64,000 nt of DNA. Source: Leptodontidium sp. MPI-SDFR-AT-0119. Lineage: Eukaryota > Ascomycota > Leotiomycetes > Helotiales > Leptodontidiaceae. The translations under genes and the position numbers were made by a program. This document shows, one piece after another, positions 45,861 to 56,523 of this stretch; positions within the stretch are counted from its first letter, which is position 1, and the number at the start of each line of letters is the position of its first letter. The DNA lies in the NCBI GenBank assembly GCA_020726505.1, contig JAHLEZ010000002.1:4898001-4962000 (forward strand), given 5' to 3'. Below the pieces are notes generated by a model, which saw only the letters and a list, made by a program, of their open reading frames with translations, did not search any database and was not told where the DNA came from.

Positions 45861-48800
45861 ATGGCTTACACCTCACCTCCTCTCTATAAAGAAGCTGCTA
45901 TCTGGCTATTGTTCTTTCTTTTTGCTTTATATATGCATAATTTCTATTGGGACGTAACGTTTTGGAGCTTCTTTATCACAAGGCTCTACATCAAGGCTGT
46001 TTCATTCTACATACCACGCCCTCGACTGTCACTTAGCATTGATTATGGCATACTTATGCTGGCGTGGCTTCTCATTCGAGGTCTTATTCCTTTGGTGTTG
46101 GTCCTTTGGTGCTCGTCTCTAACATTTTTACAACTGACATACTCTCCGATGGATGCTTGGACACAATACACCAATCACAATCCACACGAGCCTTATGAGG
46201 TGCTGTATGATACTGGAAGCTTCGAGGCAGAGTCAGAGTCCCGTTTGCATCGCGGCTTGTACACGCTGACTATATCTAGTGTCTTCGCGGTCCATGGGCT
46301 CGGGTCGGACCCCGCAAGTGCTTGGACCTACCGCGGTGCGAATGGCACGTCCGTTCGATGGCTCAAGGACCTACTCCCTTATCGCAAAGGCTTTGGAGAT
46401 ATTAGGGTAACGATGTTAAACCATCAAACACGATGGGACTCGCATTCCGCTGCGATGTCATTCGAAGATCACGCAGCCAAGCTACTAGATGATGTGGAAG
46501 ATATTCACAAGGTAAGTTCGTCACTTGAGCAACTATTTCCGGCTATTAGTAAGTATGATAGTAACTAGTTATAGCCGGGTGTACCTATAATTTTCATTTC
46601 TCACAGCTTTGGTGGTTTGCTATTGAAAAAGGTATAGTGGGAGATCATTCGAATTCTTATCACTGACTTGAACATTTCAGGCACTGATTTTGGCAAGACA
46701 TAAATCAAGCGAGATTGCCGCATCAACCAAGGGCATACTCTTCTTGGGAGTTCCCCATGGCGGTACACAAGCCGTTTATTTGGCCTCATTCTTGTCTTGC
46801 ACTGCTTATTGGCGAGGCTCATCCCCTGCACTTCTTGAATATATGTCACCTGGAGGGTCTGCTATTACCGAACTGGAAAAGGACTTCTATAACGCATATG
46901 TAAAAAACAGCTGGCGGGACACTCAAACTCTCCCATACGTCTGCGACTTCATTGAAATGCGGAAAGAAAGGATCGGAAAACTCTCCTTAGCTCCAGTAAG
47001 TCCCTCCCATTTATATCAGTTCTCTTAACTAATATCAACAAGACCGTGGGGATTAATTCCGCTGGATCGTACCGCCATGGTGATGTCGTTCATCTTGATG
47101 CCGATCATCGAGGTCTGAATAAATTTAGCTCGGCGACTGATCCTAATTTTCGCGACTTTTGTCGTCATTTTGAGATAGCTCTCGAACTTGCCAAAGGAGA
47201 AGGTACGTCATCTTTTCTTTCGCTGTATCTTCTCCACAAATTATAATATAAGTCAGCTTACTATATTTAGCAACTGGGAGGCAACCTGTGCGCCCGAAGA
47301 AGCTATCCACATTGAAGGCTGTGTCCACTGTGCCTTTCGAACAAGATAAGAACTTCATCGGACGGAAAGAAGTTATTTCCCAGCTCGACACTATCTATTC
47401 CCGTGAAGAATTCCATAATCGAGCAGCACTCGTTGGCTGGGGCGGCATCGGGTAATTTCCTCCAAATACCATACGCTACGCGCATATGGCTGATACAATC
47501 CCAGAAAGACACAAATTGCCATCGAGTATTCTTATCGCGTTCGAGAAAGAAATCCCAATGTATGGGTTTTTTGGCTCCACGCAGGCCAGGCAGATTTGTT
47601 TACGCAAGCATACATCGAGATTGGGAACAAGGTGAATCTCAGTCTGAAGAATACTGATCCAGATATAAAGAACTTGCAGGAAGTTTATGATTGGCTCCAC
47701 CTTGAAGTTCATGAGCCATGGCTCATGATTTTGGACAACGCCGACGACGTAGATTTGTTTTATCAAAACAAGAGCCCAGAGAGCAATAATCAAAGCTTTA
47801 TCAGCTTGCTTCCTCGGGTACCACATGGTTCCATCTTGATCACATCACGAGATAGAATGGCAGCATTCGATATGATTGGCGCTCCAGATAATAATCACAA
47901 CATCGTTGATGTTATGATGATGAACGAGGAGGACGCCCTAGGACTGCTTAAATCCAGATTGCCGGAATCGCTCTTTGATGAGGAGAGTGCCAAGGAGCTA
48001 CTGAGTCTTTTGGGATACGTTCCTCTAGCAATCACGCAAGCATGTGCCTACATCAGTCGTACACCGGTAGCGTCGATTCCTAGGTACATAGCGCTGGTTA
48101 ATGGAAATAGCAATGTCCTTAAGAAAGGAATTGTTGACCACAGAAGATATCCAGGTATCTCAAATGCTGTATTCACTACATGGGCGATATCATTCGAGCA
48201 AATTCGGAATCAAAGGCCGTCGTCTGCGGAAATGCTGTCATTGATGAGTGTTTTGGATCGCCATCGTATCCCGGAATCCTTGCTCGTTTCTTATAAAGAA
48301 ATCCAATTGCAGCGAACTGGTCTCCGAGACACACTCTCGAAGCTTGTCAGGGCCATCAGTCTCAAATTGTGGCACGCTACAGACCTTCAAGATCAAGAAA
48401 ATGCAAGTCTTGCTCTTAAAACGGAGGTCGAAGAAGACTTGGAGCTCTTAATAGGATTTTCCTTGATCGCGATTGATACCAACGACGGCACATATCAAAT
48501 GCATCGTTTGGTCCAGCGAGCAACGGAAGATTGGCTCAAAGACCGTCACGAATTGAGCATATGGCAGAGCAATCTAATTGAATTGCTGGCAAGTAGATAC
48601 CCGGAAGGATTTCGATCCGAAAGCTACACATCTTGTCGTCTGTTACAAGTCCATGCCGACAAAGCCTTGTCATATCATGCCAGGAATCATAATCTCCTCC
48701 TCGACCAGGCCAGACTGTTTTATCAAAGCGGATGGTATACGTACAGTTTTGTTGGAGATTATCTAGATGCTTTGAAACGTGTCGAAAAGGCCATTTCTAT

Positions 48801-51084
48801 CAGAAAAGAAGTGTACGCTGAAGCATCGCCTCCTATGCAAGAGTGTATAAACCTGAAGGCCCTGTGCTTGGTTGCACTTGGAAATCTCACCGAAGGCGAG
48901 GCATTGCTCTATAAAGTCATGTGGACTCGAGCTAAGGTCTGGGGATTTGCCCACTCTTCCACTTTAGGAAGCTTAGAAAATATTGGCCTTATGTTGCATG
49001 AGCAGGAAAGATTCAAAGAGGCAGAAGCGGTGCTCAGAGAGGTTGTAGAGGTCAGAAGAATCAAATGGCCTCGTAGCTCCTACACAGACAAAGCATGGGA
49101 CGTTCTGAGTTGGGCAACTGGATCGCTGCTTCGGCTCGAATTTGATGATCTGATGTCTATGGGGCATGATATTGAGGAAAGAGAGGGTAGAGGTCATTCG
49201 CGTGACTTCAGCGATGAAGAATTAGAATTGCTACTTCTTCGTCAATTACAATACGAATATGAACGACCAGGTTGGTTGCTGGGCCTCGAGATGCCAGTTT
49301 CAGGTGTGGTCTCATTTCTTTATCAGCGCGAAAAGTATCCCGAGGTGGTCATTTTGTGTGAGAAACTTTGGAGGAATTCCGAAATTTTGGGGCCTCTTCT
49401 CAGACCGGATGAGTACGCCGACGAAGACATCGTGGGACTTGCTGCTGAGAAGATGACTGAGGCTCTTATCGACGATGCATATATCGTCCAGGCAGCATGG
49501 CTCTGGCACGATTTTTTGGGTGAGAATACTCAAACCAACCACGAGCGGGTTACCAGGAAGTTGAATCAAACATCTACCTGGATCAACAGGCTACTAGAGC
49601 TTGGCCTTCTCAGTCGAAAAGAATACAGCGAAAAGACCGCGATACTTCACAGTCGATCCAGCTTCTATCGCCACTACAAGACCCCATTTCAACTTCCAAA
49701 TAACCTCCAAAGAGAAACGAAATCTAACCTTGCACGACTAGCAAAAGGTTGGGCACAGGAATTACGAGCAGCTATCGCATATTACGAGTCTTTGAAAGGA
49801 GGTCCTAGAGTGCCAACTGCTTACGATGGACTGGATGGTCTTTATTCATACTACGACTTTGAGCTAGAACAAGAAGTCGATAGTTCTCCTCCTTTTGGGT
49901 TGGACTATGTCTACACGGTTGAAGATGTTGAGATACTAGACTTTATCAACACCTGGATCCAAATTATCGCCGTTGTGCAGAAATATCTTTCGGATGCCGC
50001 CTTGGTAGAAGCGTCTCTGATGATAGAAAACAATCGAACTCGCGAGGCCGAGGCACATTTAATACAAGCCATAGCGTTGCAGAATGACTTGGCTTTTAAC
50101 AGAGAGCTCAACCAGCCCTTGATAGCTCTTTTATACCGGCGTGCGATCAACTTTCGGCTTCAAAACAAGTATCAAGAATCTGCTACAATATTTCGAAGCA
50201 TAGCTGGATTGGAGTATGAAATGGAACACAATCAACCACTGCAAGACATAATCGAAAAGGATCTGAATTGGATACACGGACATATTGACCGAGAGCTATA
50301 CCACAAAGCAGTCCACTCTCTGAGACGCTTCTGGGACGGCACACTCGAAGGTTGTGACGACGCCGAAGAAACACTTCTTCGCTCATTACACGAACTGCTA
50401 TTGATCAGCCCTAATCTATCATCACCATACTCCTTCTCTTTCAAATACAAGGTTGGCTACTTCTACGTGCAGTGTAATCAATACGCCAAGGCAATTCCGT
50501 GGTTGGAGGAATACTTAGCACTGAATTCTCGTTACGATTACTTGGGCTGGCGAACAGAGAAGCGACTCGAAGCAGCACTGCGGCTTTCTGTCGAAGCAAA
50601 GAATAATAGCGCCTCGATGAACGTCTCGCATTTTACCCCCAGTAGTCACGGTGGACTGTGCACCGCTTGCAAGCGTAGCTGGACACACATCTTCTACTGC
50701 TCCATCTGCCATTTCAATCTATGCCCCGACTGCACAGCGCATGGCATGTGGTGCCAGAACCAAAGTCACACCATGACCTTGGTTCAGATTACTGAGGACG
50801 GACAAATGGCTTTTGACTATTCGATCTCGTTCAACAACACGGAACGGGCGTTCTTAGAGATACGCACGTATGAAAGTACAGAAAGCAACGCTACTGGGCC
50901 GCAGCCAGAGCAAAGAGCTAACATTGATCCGAGGATTGAGGCTGCGTATTGGATATTTTGGATATTGTTTGCGATTTTCTGGGACAGTCACCATAGGAGA
51001 GCAGCGCGAGAATCCAAGGAGAGGGAACTTACGAGCGGAAATGGTAGTGAAACCCCTGTTATGTTGAGAAGGCACACAAGTTAA
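45861..51084 (+). CDS. STAND protein: membrane segments, alpha/beta hydrolase, NB-ARC, TPR-like repeats, zinc finger
   Basis: Exons 45861-46511, 46575-46631, 46681-46995, 47043-47202, 47271-47451 and 47505-51084 give 1647 residues. Residues 1-100 hold two or three hydrophobic segments (AAIWLLFFLFALYM, MLAWLLIRGLIPLVLVLW). Residues about 135-395 are a SERAC1/PGAP1-like hydrolase: FAVHGLGSDPASAW, FISHSFGGLLLKKAL, FLGVPHGGT and DADHRGLNKF. The NB-ARC has Walker A GWGGIGKTQ (about 450) and Walker B WLMILDNADD (about 527), then ILITSRDR and GYVPLAITQACAYI. Long helical TPR-like repeats follow. Near 1507-1545 lies a Cys/His cluster (CTACKRSW, CSICHFNLCPDC), ZZ-like, and near the end YWIFWILFAIFWD is hydrophobic. 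Hydrolase-NB-ARC-TPR is a known fungal NLR-like architecture; the membrane ends and zinc finger are less usual. The elbow reads SHSFGG, not GHSFGG. Confidence 0.85.
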
Positions 51085-51444
51085 TCTCTTTTATGTCAAA
51101 GTGTACGTGGCTGAGGCGACGACTTATGCCACAACACTAGACCACGGGTTTGGAAAGCGGTTGTAGTAGGTCTATTCGAAGATTCTAAACAAAAGGAAGA
51201 AGAAGCAGGTCGGAAAAGACAGAAGGGCACTCCCATCAGATCTGCGTGGGCTGTGGGATGATGCACCCGACTCGAAGCCTTCCTGAAGTAGGGTTTGAGA
51301 TGTCCAAGAATGTAAAGGGATATAAACGGGCTTAGCTATTCATCGTAGAATCGGAAAAGTAATTTTAAAACCACGGTACATCCGCCGTATCAAGATTTAG
51401 TTAGTTGCATACTAAATAACAAGCATGAACTGAGGAGTAGGGCG
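51085..51444. other. 3' flank of the STAND gene
   Basis: 360 bp, no supported gene. Confidence 0.45.
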
Positions 51445-51702
51445 ATGACAGACGCGAAGCAAGACCGACAATTATACTATCCCATCACCACCATGACAAT
51501 GAATTTTTTGGGCTTCCCTAAGGAGATCTGGTTCCAGATCTATTCAGATCTCCTCATTCACCCAGAACCTATCGTCTTCGTAGCAGACTATGGCCCTCCG
51601 TCCCCGCGCCTGTTTTCGATGCAAAAGGATACAGATATTATTTTATACCTTCATCTGATGACGCAATTTCTGCGCTCAACCCGCTTTCTACCATCTCAGT
51701 AA
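51445..51702 (+). pseudogene. F-box-type protein remnant
   Basis: A frame of 85 codons contains NFLGFPKEIWFQIYSDLLIHPEPIVF. This resembles the N-terminal F-box helix of fungal proteins (LPxELRLxIYxLLLVHPEPI), followed by SPRLFSMQKDTDIILYLHLM. The frame stops after FLPSQ, where family members continue for several hundred residues (usually ILRLNKAV and a CxxxASPLLY motif). Nothing recognisable continues in the other frames downstream. I read it as a truncated, decayed copy. F-box proteins deliver substrates to SCF ubiquitin ligases; this one would not work. Confidence is limited because only one short motif region is visible. Confidence 0.4.
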
Positions 51703-53248
51703 CTTAATCTAACCCCACATCCCCACTTGAGACATCTTTTTTCTTCCTTGGCCAACACTCGCTGTTTCCTCTTGATCACCTCGCTTAACGTGTGCGGATC
51801 GCCTGGGCTACGAATCCCTTGTCCGTATGCTTCGTGTTGTGCTTGAAAGAGTCAGGCATGCATACTGGCCCACGCCGTCCAAGGTCGTAACCAGCTCCGG
51901 ATAGGTGCGCTGGACCTGGCTTAGTAGCTCCTGGATGTTAAGCCCTTTCTATGGGCACAACTTGGTGTATGTGATATCTGAAAATATATTCTATCTAAAA
52001 GCAATAAAGGAGTGCGGGGGGAAGATTAAACCACGGTACAAGAAATGCTATCCACCTACCCCATCTGTCTCACTACTGCAAAGGTTGATAATCAAGTTCG
52101 AAGAAGCTCACTCCATCTGTCAGATTGCCTCGCACAACACTTCGTAACTCATCTCGGATATCGTCGGCGCCAGAAACTTCCATTTATTAGCACGTCACGG
52201 CCAGAACAATAGAATAGGAAACTCACCTGTGACAAGTAATTGGTCATCATTTCAAGCCGAGGGTCCACGCGGAACTGAATTTACTAGAGTGCTTCTACAC
52301 CAAGCGGTTGGCGTTCGTTGATGATAACAGGTTTATTGGTTGCAGCAAACCAGCGTGCTATTACTACTACCACTACATTTGTCTTTACCCAGGCGGCTTC
52401 GTACGACTATTCTCCCATAGGGTTCGATATCTTAGTTGGCGCCCCCCAGATCTTATTGGTACGGTAGGAATAAAAGAGAAGAATCATTAACGGGATATTA
52501 TGAATAATTTGATTGCCCAGATTAGACTAGATACGTTCCGATAAATCGAGCAGCGTAGTGGACCTAGTTTATGATATCCGCATTCAATATCTGAAATTAC
52601 TCGTTCACTAAGGCCTAGCGAGTTTGTATCCGGATTGCTTCCTCGTAAGTACTTCATATAACCTTACACTAAATGTCCTCTAACTTAGTTATAGCACGTT
52701 TCTTAGTTAATGAAAAAGGAGCTATTGGCGAGAAATAAGGATTGTGATAGCCTGGTAACGAGATCGACTCATTAGCGACGTTTGATTCCTAGCGAGGGTG
52801 TAACAGTTTAGATTTAAATGGCGATGCTCTACTGTAAAGGCTTTCCTAAAGTGCTATCTATGAGTCTCGCATACTATGTTCTTAGGTTATTAATGATCGC
52901 ACACTCGTGTTAAGAAACAGCGAATGTGGACGAACTGATTAATGATCTGTGAGCTTTTCCGAGTATTTAAGATTGTTGTAATATTCTAAATATAGTAAGA
53001 TAATAGCCACAAACATAAAGATACTTTTAAATAACGAGTATAAACCGGTGCCCTACGAAAGAGACTATGCCTAATTTCAACTTACGCTATCTTAGTCTTC
53101 CTTAAGAACCGTTACATCTCAGATATGGGAAGAGAAGAGGCCTAGGGACGATTAAGGAACCCGCTGCCTCGATGCATCACCTTCACGCCTTTAGTCATAA
53201 GGAATATTCTCTGCTCGAACACTGCCTCCTCAATAACAAATCTGAACT
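51703..53248. other. decayed, AT-leaning intergenic DNA
   Basis: 1.5 kb with stops in all frames and no supported gene. The stretch 52490-53060 is rich in TA, with TTAG/CTAA words, as in old degenerated repeats. Confidence 0.4.
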
Positions 53249-53876
53249 TCAAAGGACCGCGCTGAGAAACGCCAAGACAGCTAAAAAAGTAGTTGCAAGT
53301 GCAAGACTATAGCTTCTAGTGGTTAGACCGTCTTCGAGACTCTGTCTAGCGACTGTGATGATAGCAACAATGCAAATACTACATGACAGACTACCTACAA
53401 CGAGGGGTAGCAGGTAGCGAAGACGCCAGCCTTCGACGATCTTGAAGACTTGAGCTGACTTGCCTTAAGTATCTTTCCTAAGTCTTTTAGAATTGCGAAC
53501 TAAATTTGGTACATTGCTTTAAACCTCCTCGATAGCCTACCTTCCTGATATTCAGATCTTTATTCATCCTGTCGCAGGCCATCAGTACCAGTATAAACCA
53601 TTGTATGATAAGCTCTACAGACCCTGCAATTGCTGCGAACGCGAGATTTGTCCTGTCTAGTAGAGATATACAGAACAACAATCCACACACTGGGATCAGG
53701 CGGATATCGACCTTGTGAATAATTCGTTTCTGCGTCTTTATTGGCCATCTCGAAAGGATCTCAACATCACTGCCTGGATCTGGAGCCTCTTCAAGCGCAG
53801 ATGGGGTAGATTCAGATGGATCTTCGACGTGCTTGGACTCTACCGCCATAGTCTCCTTGGTAACGAGAATGGACAT
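53249..53876 (-). pseudogene. MFS transporter remnant (allantoate permease/ACS type)
   Basis: The minus strand from ATG 53876 encodes an acidic start and then KRIIHKVDIRLIPVCGLLF followed by CISLLDRTNLAFAAIAG. This is the conserved first transmembrane region of Dal5-type anion:cation symporters (DxRLIPxxxLLYLLxxLDRTN). A short intron ending at TGCGACAG would join it to MNKDLNI, as in intact members. Soon after that the frame closes at 53487. A second hydrophobic frame (EGWRLRYLLPLVVGSLSCSI to FLAVLAFLSAVL) lies at about 53440-53249 but is not joined by a clear splice. Most of the twelve-span protein is missing, so this is a decayed fragment. It would have moved organic anions across the plasma membrane. 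Confidence 0.55.
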
Positions 53877-54138
53877 GGTGGAGGATGTTGAGGAAAGACT
53901 AGCTGACTTAGATCTCTTACTCGCACGGAAAAGAGTTGGGAAATGCCTTCACGAAACGGAAGAAGATTTGGACAATGTCTTAGATCAGGATGTCTGCAGT
54001 GATAAAAAATGAAAGCAACAGTTCAACCATCATCTCAGTTTCTCTGTGCTACTACTTATACCTTCCTCTTCCAGCATGCCCGAAACTTTCCCCAGAAAGT
54101 GCTCCATCAGCAACCCCAACGCCAGCAGGCTGGTCGAT

Positions 54139-54592
54139 AAGTCAGTCTAGTTAAGCTGACTTAAGTCAGTGGGCCTTAAATTCGTAATCAGTCAGCTACT
54201 AGCCCTAACCCTAACAAGTCAGTGGTTGATTGCTCAACTGATTTAGACTGTCAGTTGAGAAATTATAAGATTTGTTAATATTTAAGTACATATTTGAGTA
54301 AATTTTAGGAACATTAAGGCCTTTTTATGAGAAGTGGAAATAATATTATTTGCCACTTTAAAGAGATTAAAAGTAAAAATACACGTTCTAACCTTTGTAT
54401 ATATTCCTTAAACTTCATTTGTATCGAAAATGATATATTTTTATTTTTACATCGTAAAAACGTGATTTTAAGGTCACGTTTCTTTTTAATCAGTACTGAT
54501 TAATATATTAAGTTAAGTCCCTCAGTTGAGGTATTATCGTCAGTCAGTCAGTCGACTAAAATAAGTCGACTGATACTGACTTAACTGACTTA
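54139..54592. mobile_element. AT-rich non-coding repeat element with AAGTCAGT ends
   Basis: The unit TAAGTCAGT starts the element and its reverse complement ACTGACTTA ends it. Further copies of AAGTCAG or CTGACTT cluster within 100 bp of both ends, a sub-terminal repeat pattern seen in hAT-like MITEs. The 300-bp core (about 54240-54540) is strongly AT-rich and non-coding. No clear target duplication could be read. The left part contains a telomere-type repeat. A mobile or foldback origin is inferred, not proven. Confidence 0.5.
54203..54215. repeat. interstitial telomere-type repeat, CCCTAACCCTAAC
   Basis: Two copies of the fungal telomere hexamer (CCCTAA) plus one base pair of the next occur in a row inside the AT-rich element. 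Such short arrays can mark repaired breaks or come with an inserted element; by length alone chance is not excluded. Confidence 0.55.
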
Positions 54593-55401
54593 ATGGCCAC
54601 CCTGAACGCCAGACAACCCGGGGCGTTCCACCCCGGTATGCTACCCCGCATTCAGCTGTTTCGTTTGCTGCCGTACGCCAAAGGAGAAGGCGGCCCAAGA
54701 AAATCCAGTCGCATGAATAACATCACTCCGTATGATCCATACGCGGCTGGAATATTAAAATGTCGTTCGTTTGGTGCAAGACGGCCGGCCTGACACGGGT
54801 TGGCGGTTGTTGCGGTTCTCGGTGGGTCTTGCGGGTCTTGCGGGTCCTGGTCCCGAAATACCGTACCGTAACTAGGGATAACCTTCCCCGGCCTCGCTAC
54901 ACCAATTAGAAAGAAGTTGACAGACCACGCTGGGCTTGTCTGAGACTGCGTATGCGACCTTGAGAATGGCATTGGCGGGGACCGCAAGTATCGCAGCGAC
55001 AAGGGAGAACAAATGTACAGTCCCAGAATTCAGTGGCCAAGGAGCCTGTACACGGTGCTTGTTGCTGTGAGCAAGTCTGGCACCGAAGACTGCATCGTTG
55101 CTTGATATAGTGGTTATCTGTTAAAAGGGGTTCTAAAGCTAAAACATTAAGGTACACATGGCTAATCGTTATTGTTGTATGATACATCGCGGTGCCAGTA
55201 TAAAAACAATCACAACGTGTCTTGCGCATCCCTAGGCTGGCCTCTAGGTCACTGATGAACGCCGGGCAAAGTGCTGCGACCATGCATTACGTTGTACTAG
55301 GACTCAAATGTTTGGCACAATGCGTATTATTTACGTAGTAATACTGCGATGGGACCTGTTTGAACAAAAGAGAACGAAAAATTGGAAGCCAAAGAGCCAT
55401 A
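54593..55401. other. intergenic, no supported gene
   Basis: About 0.8 kb. Composition returns abruptly to GC-balanced DNA at 54593. A GCGGGTCTT tandem occurs at about 54828-54850. Open frames on both strands are not recognisable. Confidence 0.4.
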
Positions 55402-56523
55402 TCAAGGTTTCTTAGCCTTCAATCTCAGAGCCTTCAGCCTTGCCAACCCAAACATCCGTGGAACTACGAATTCAAACACCCAGTTACCAAGGAAGGTAGA
55501 AACAAACCACTGGGTCCAAGTTAGCCTAGTACTATGGCAGGTAGAAGCACATGAATAAGAAACACTCTGACATACGACAGTCCAGACCTTAGCCCCACTC
55601 CACACCCATTTCCTCTGCCTCACTGGGGACTTCAAAGCTTGTCTCACAACACTTCTTGAGTAATCCTCGGCCGGCATGGCGCCCTCTTGACTATGCTTCG
55701 TCCTCCTCAAAAAATCTCGTTCAATCTCCGCATACAGACTCCCATTCTGCAAAGTACGGTCCGTCCTTGCAATCCTGCTTTTTACCCCACCAGTCACAAT
55801 AACCATAACCCTAACGTCGAACGGTGCCAATTCCAGCCTTAAAGTTTGTGAATAGGCATGCAGAGCTGCCTTGGAAGCATTATATACCGAGCCAAAAACA
55901 TACGGTATGATAGCGGCTACGCTCCCGATATTGATTATCAAGCCCCTTGAACTTAAGAGGAGGGGTATAAAGGCTTGTGTCATGGCGATGATAGAGAAGA
56001 GGTTGACTTCGAATGTTGCGCGCACTTCAGAGAGGGGGACTTCGAGAGCTGGAAGATTAAGGCCTCGTCCTCTGTAACCTGATTAGCACCGACTAAAACT
56101 AGTAACATTGACAGGAGGTAGTTGGTACGCGTTGTTGACTAAGATATCTAGCCTTCCTCCTGTCAAAACATTCACTTCGTTCTTCGCAGCCTCAATGCTT
56201 TCGCTGCTATTGACATCTAATGCAAGAGTGGACATCCCCATTTCCTCCAGATCATTGATGACCTCTTTGGTACGAGCTGTAGCAATCACATGAAGCCCTA
56301 TGCGTTTGTATCAACTTCGGTAACCTGAACATGAGTCGAAGTCCATTTTACTCACCCTGGGCAAAGAACTCTAGGGCCAGCGCATGACCGATTCCTCCGG
56401 GAGAACACCTATAGTCAACCATCAGCACTGGTCGTACTATCATTGTACTTCGTAGTAGCCGATCTTGATACGAAAAGAGGCTTACCCAGTGATCAGTACA
56501 CTTTTTGTTACTTTGGTCGCCAT
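55402..56523 (-). CDS. short-chain dehydrogenase, AYR1-like
   Basis: Minus-strand exons 56523-56486, 56408-56356, 56297-56129, 56071-55576 and 55509-55402 give 287 residues. The Rossmann start VLITGCSPGGIGHALALEFF (TGxxxGIG), LVNNAG and the active site (S of GSV, then YNASKAAL) are all present, with the tyrosine-x3-lysine intact. The sequence is closest in look to AYR1, the 1-acyldihydroxyacetone-phosphate reductase of the ER and lipid droplets (NADPH-dependent), or to a related SDR. A hydrophobic C-terminal segment (VSTFLGNWVFEFVVPRMFG) and a basic end may attach it to a membrane. The last intron (55510-55575) is 66 bp and stop-free, so its retention would add 22 residues. The exact substrate is unsure. 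Confidence 0.85.
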
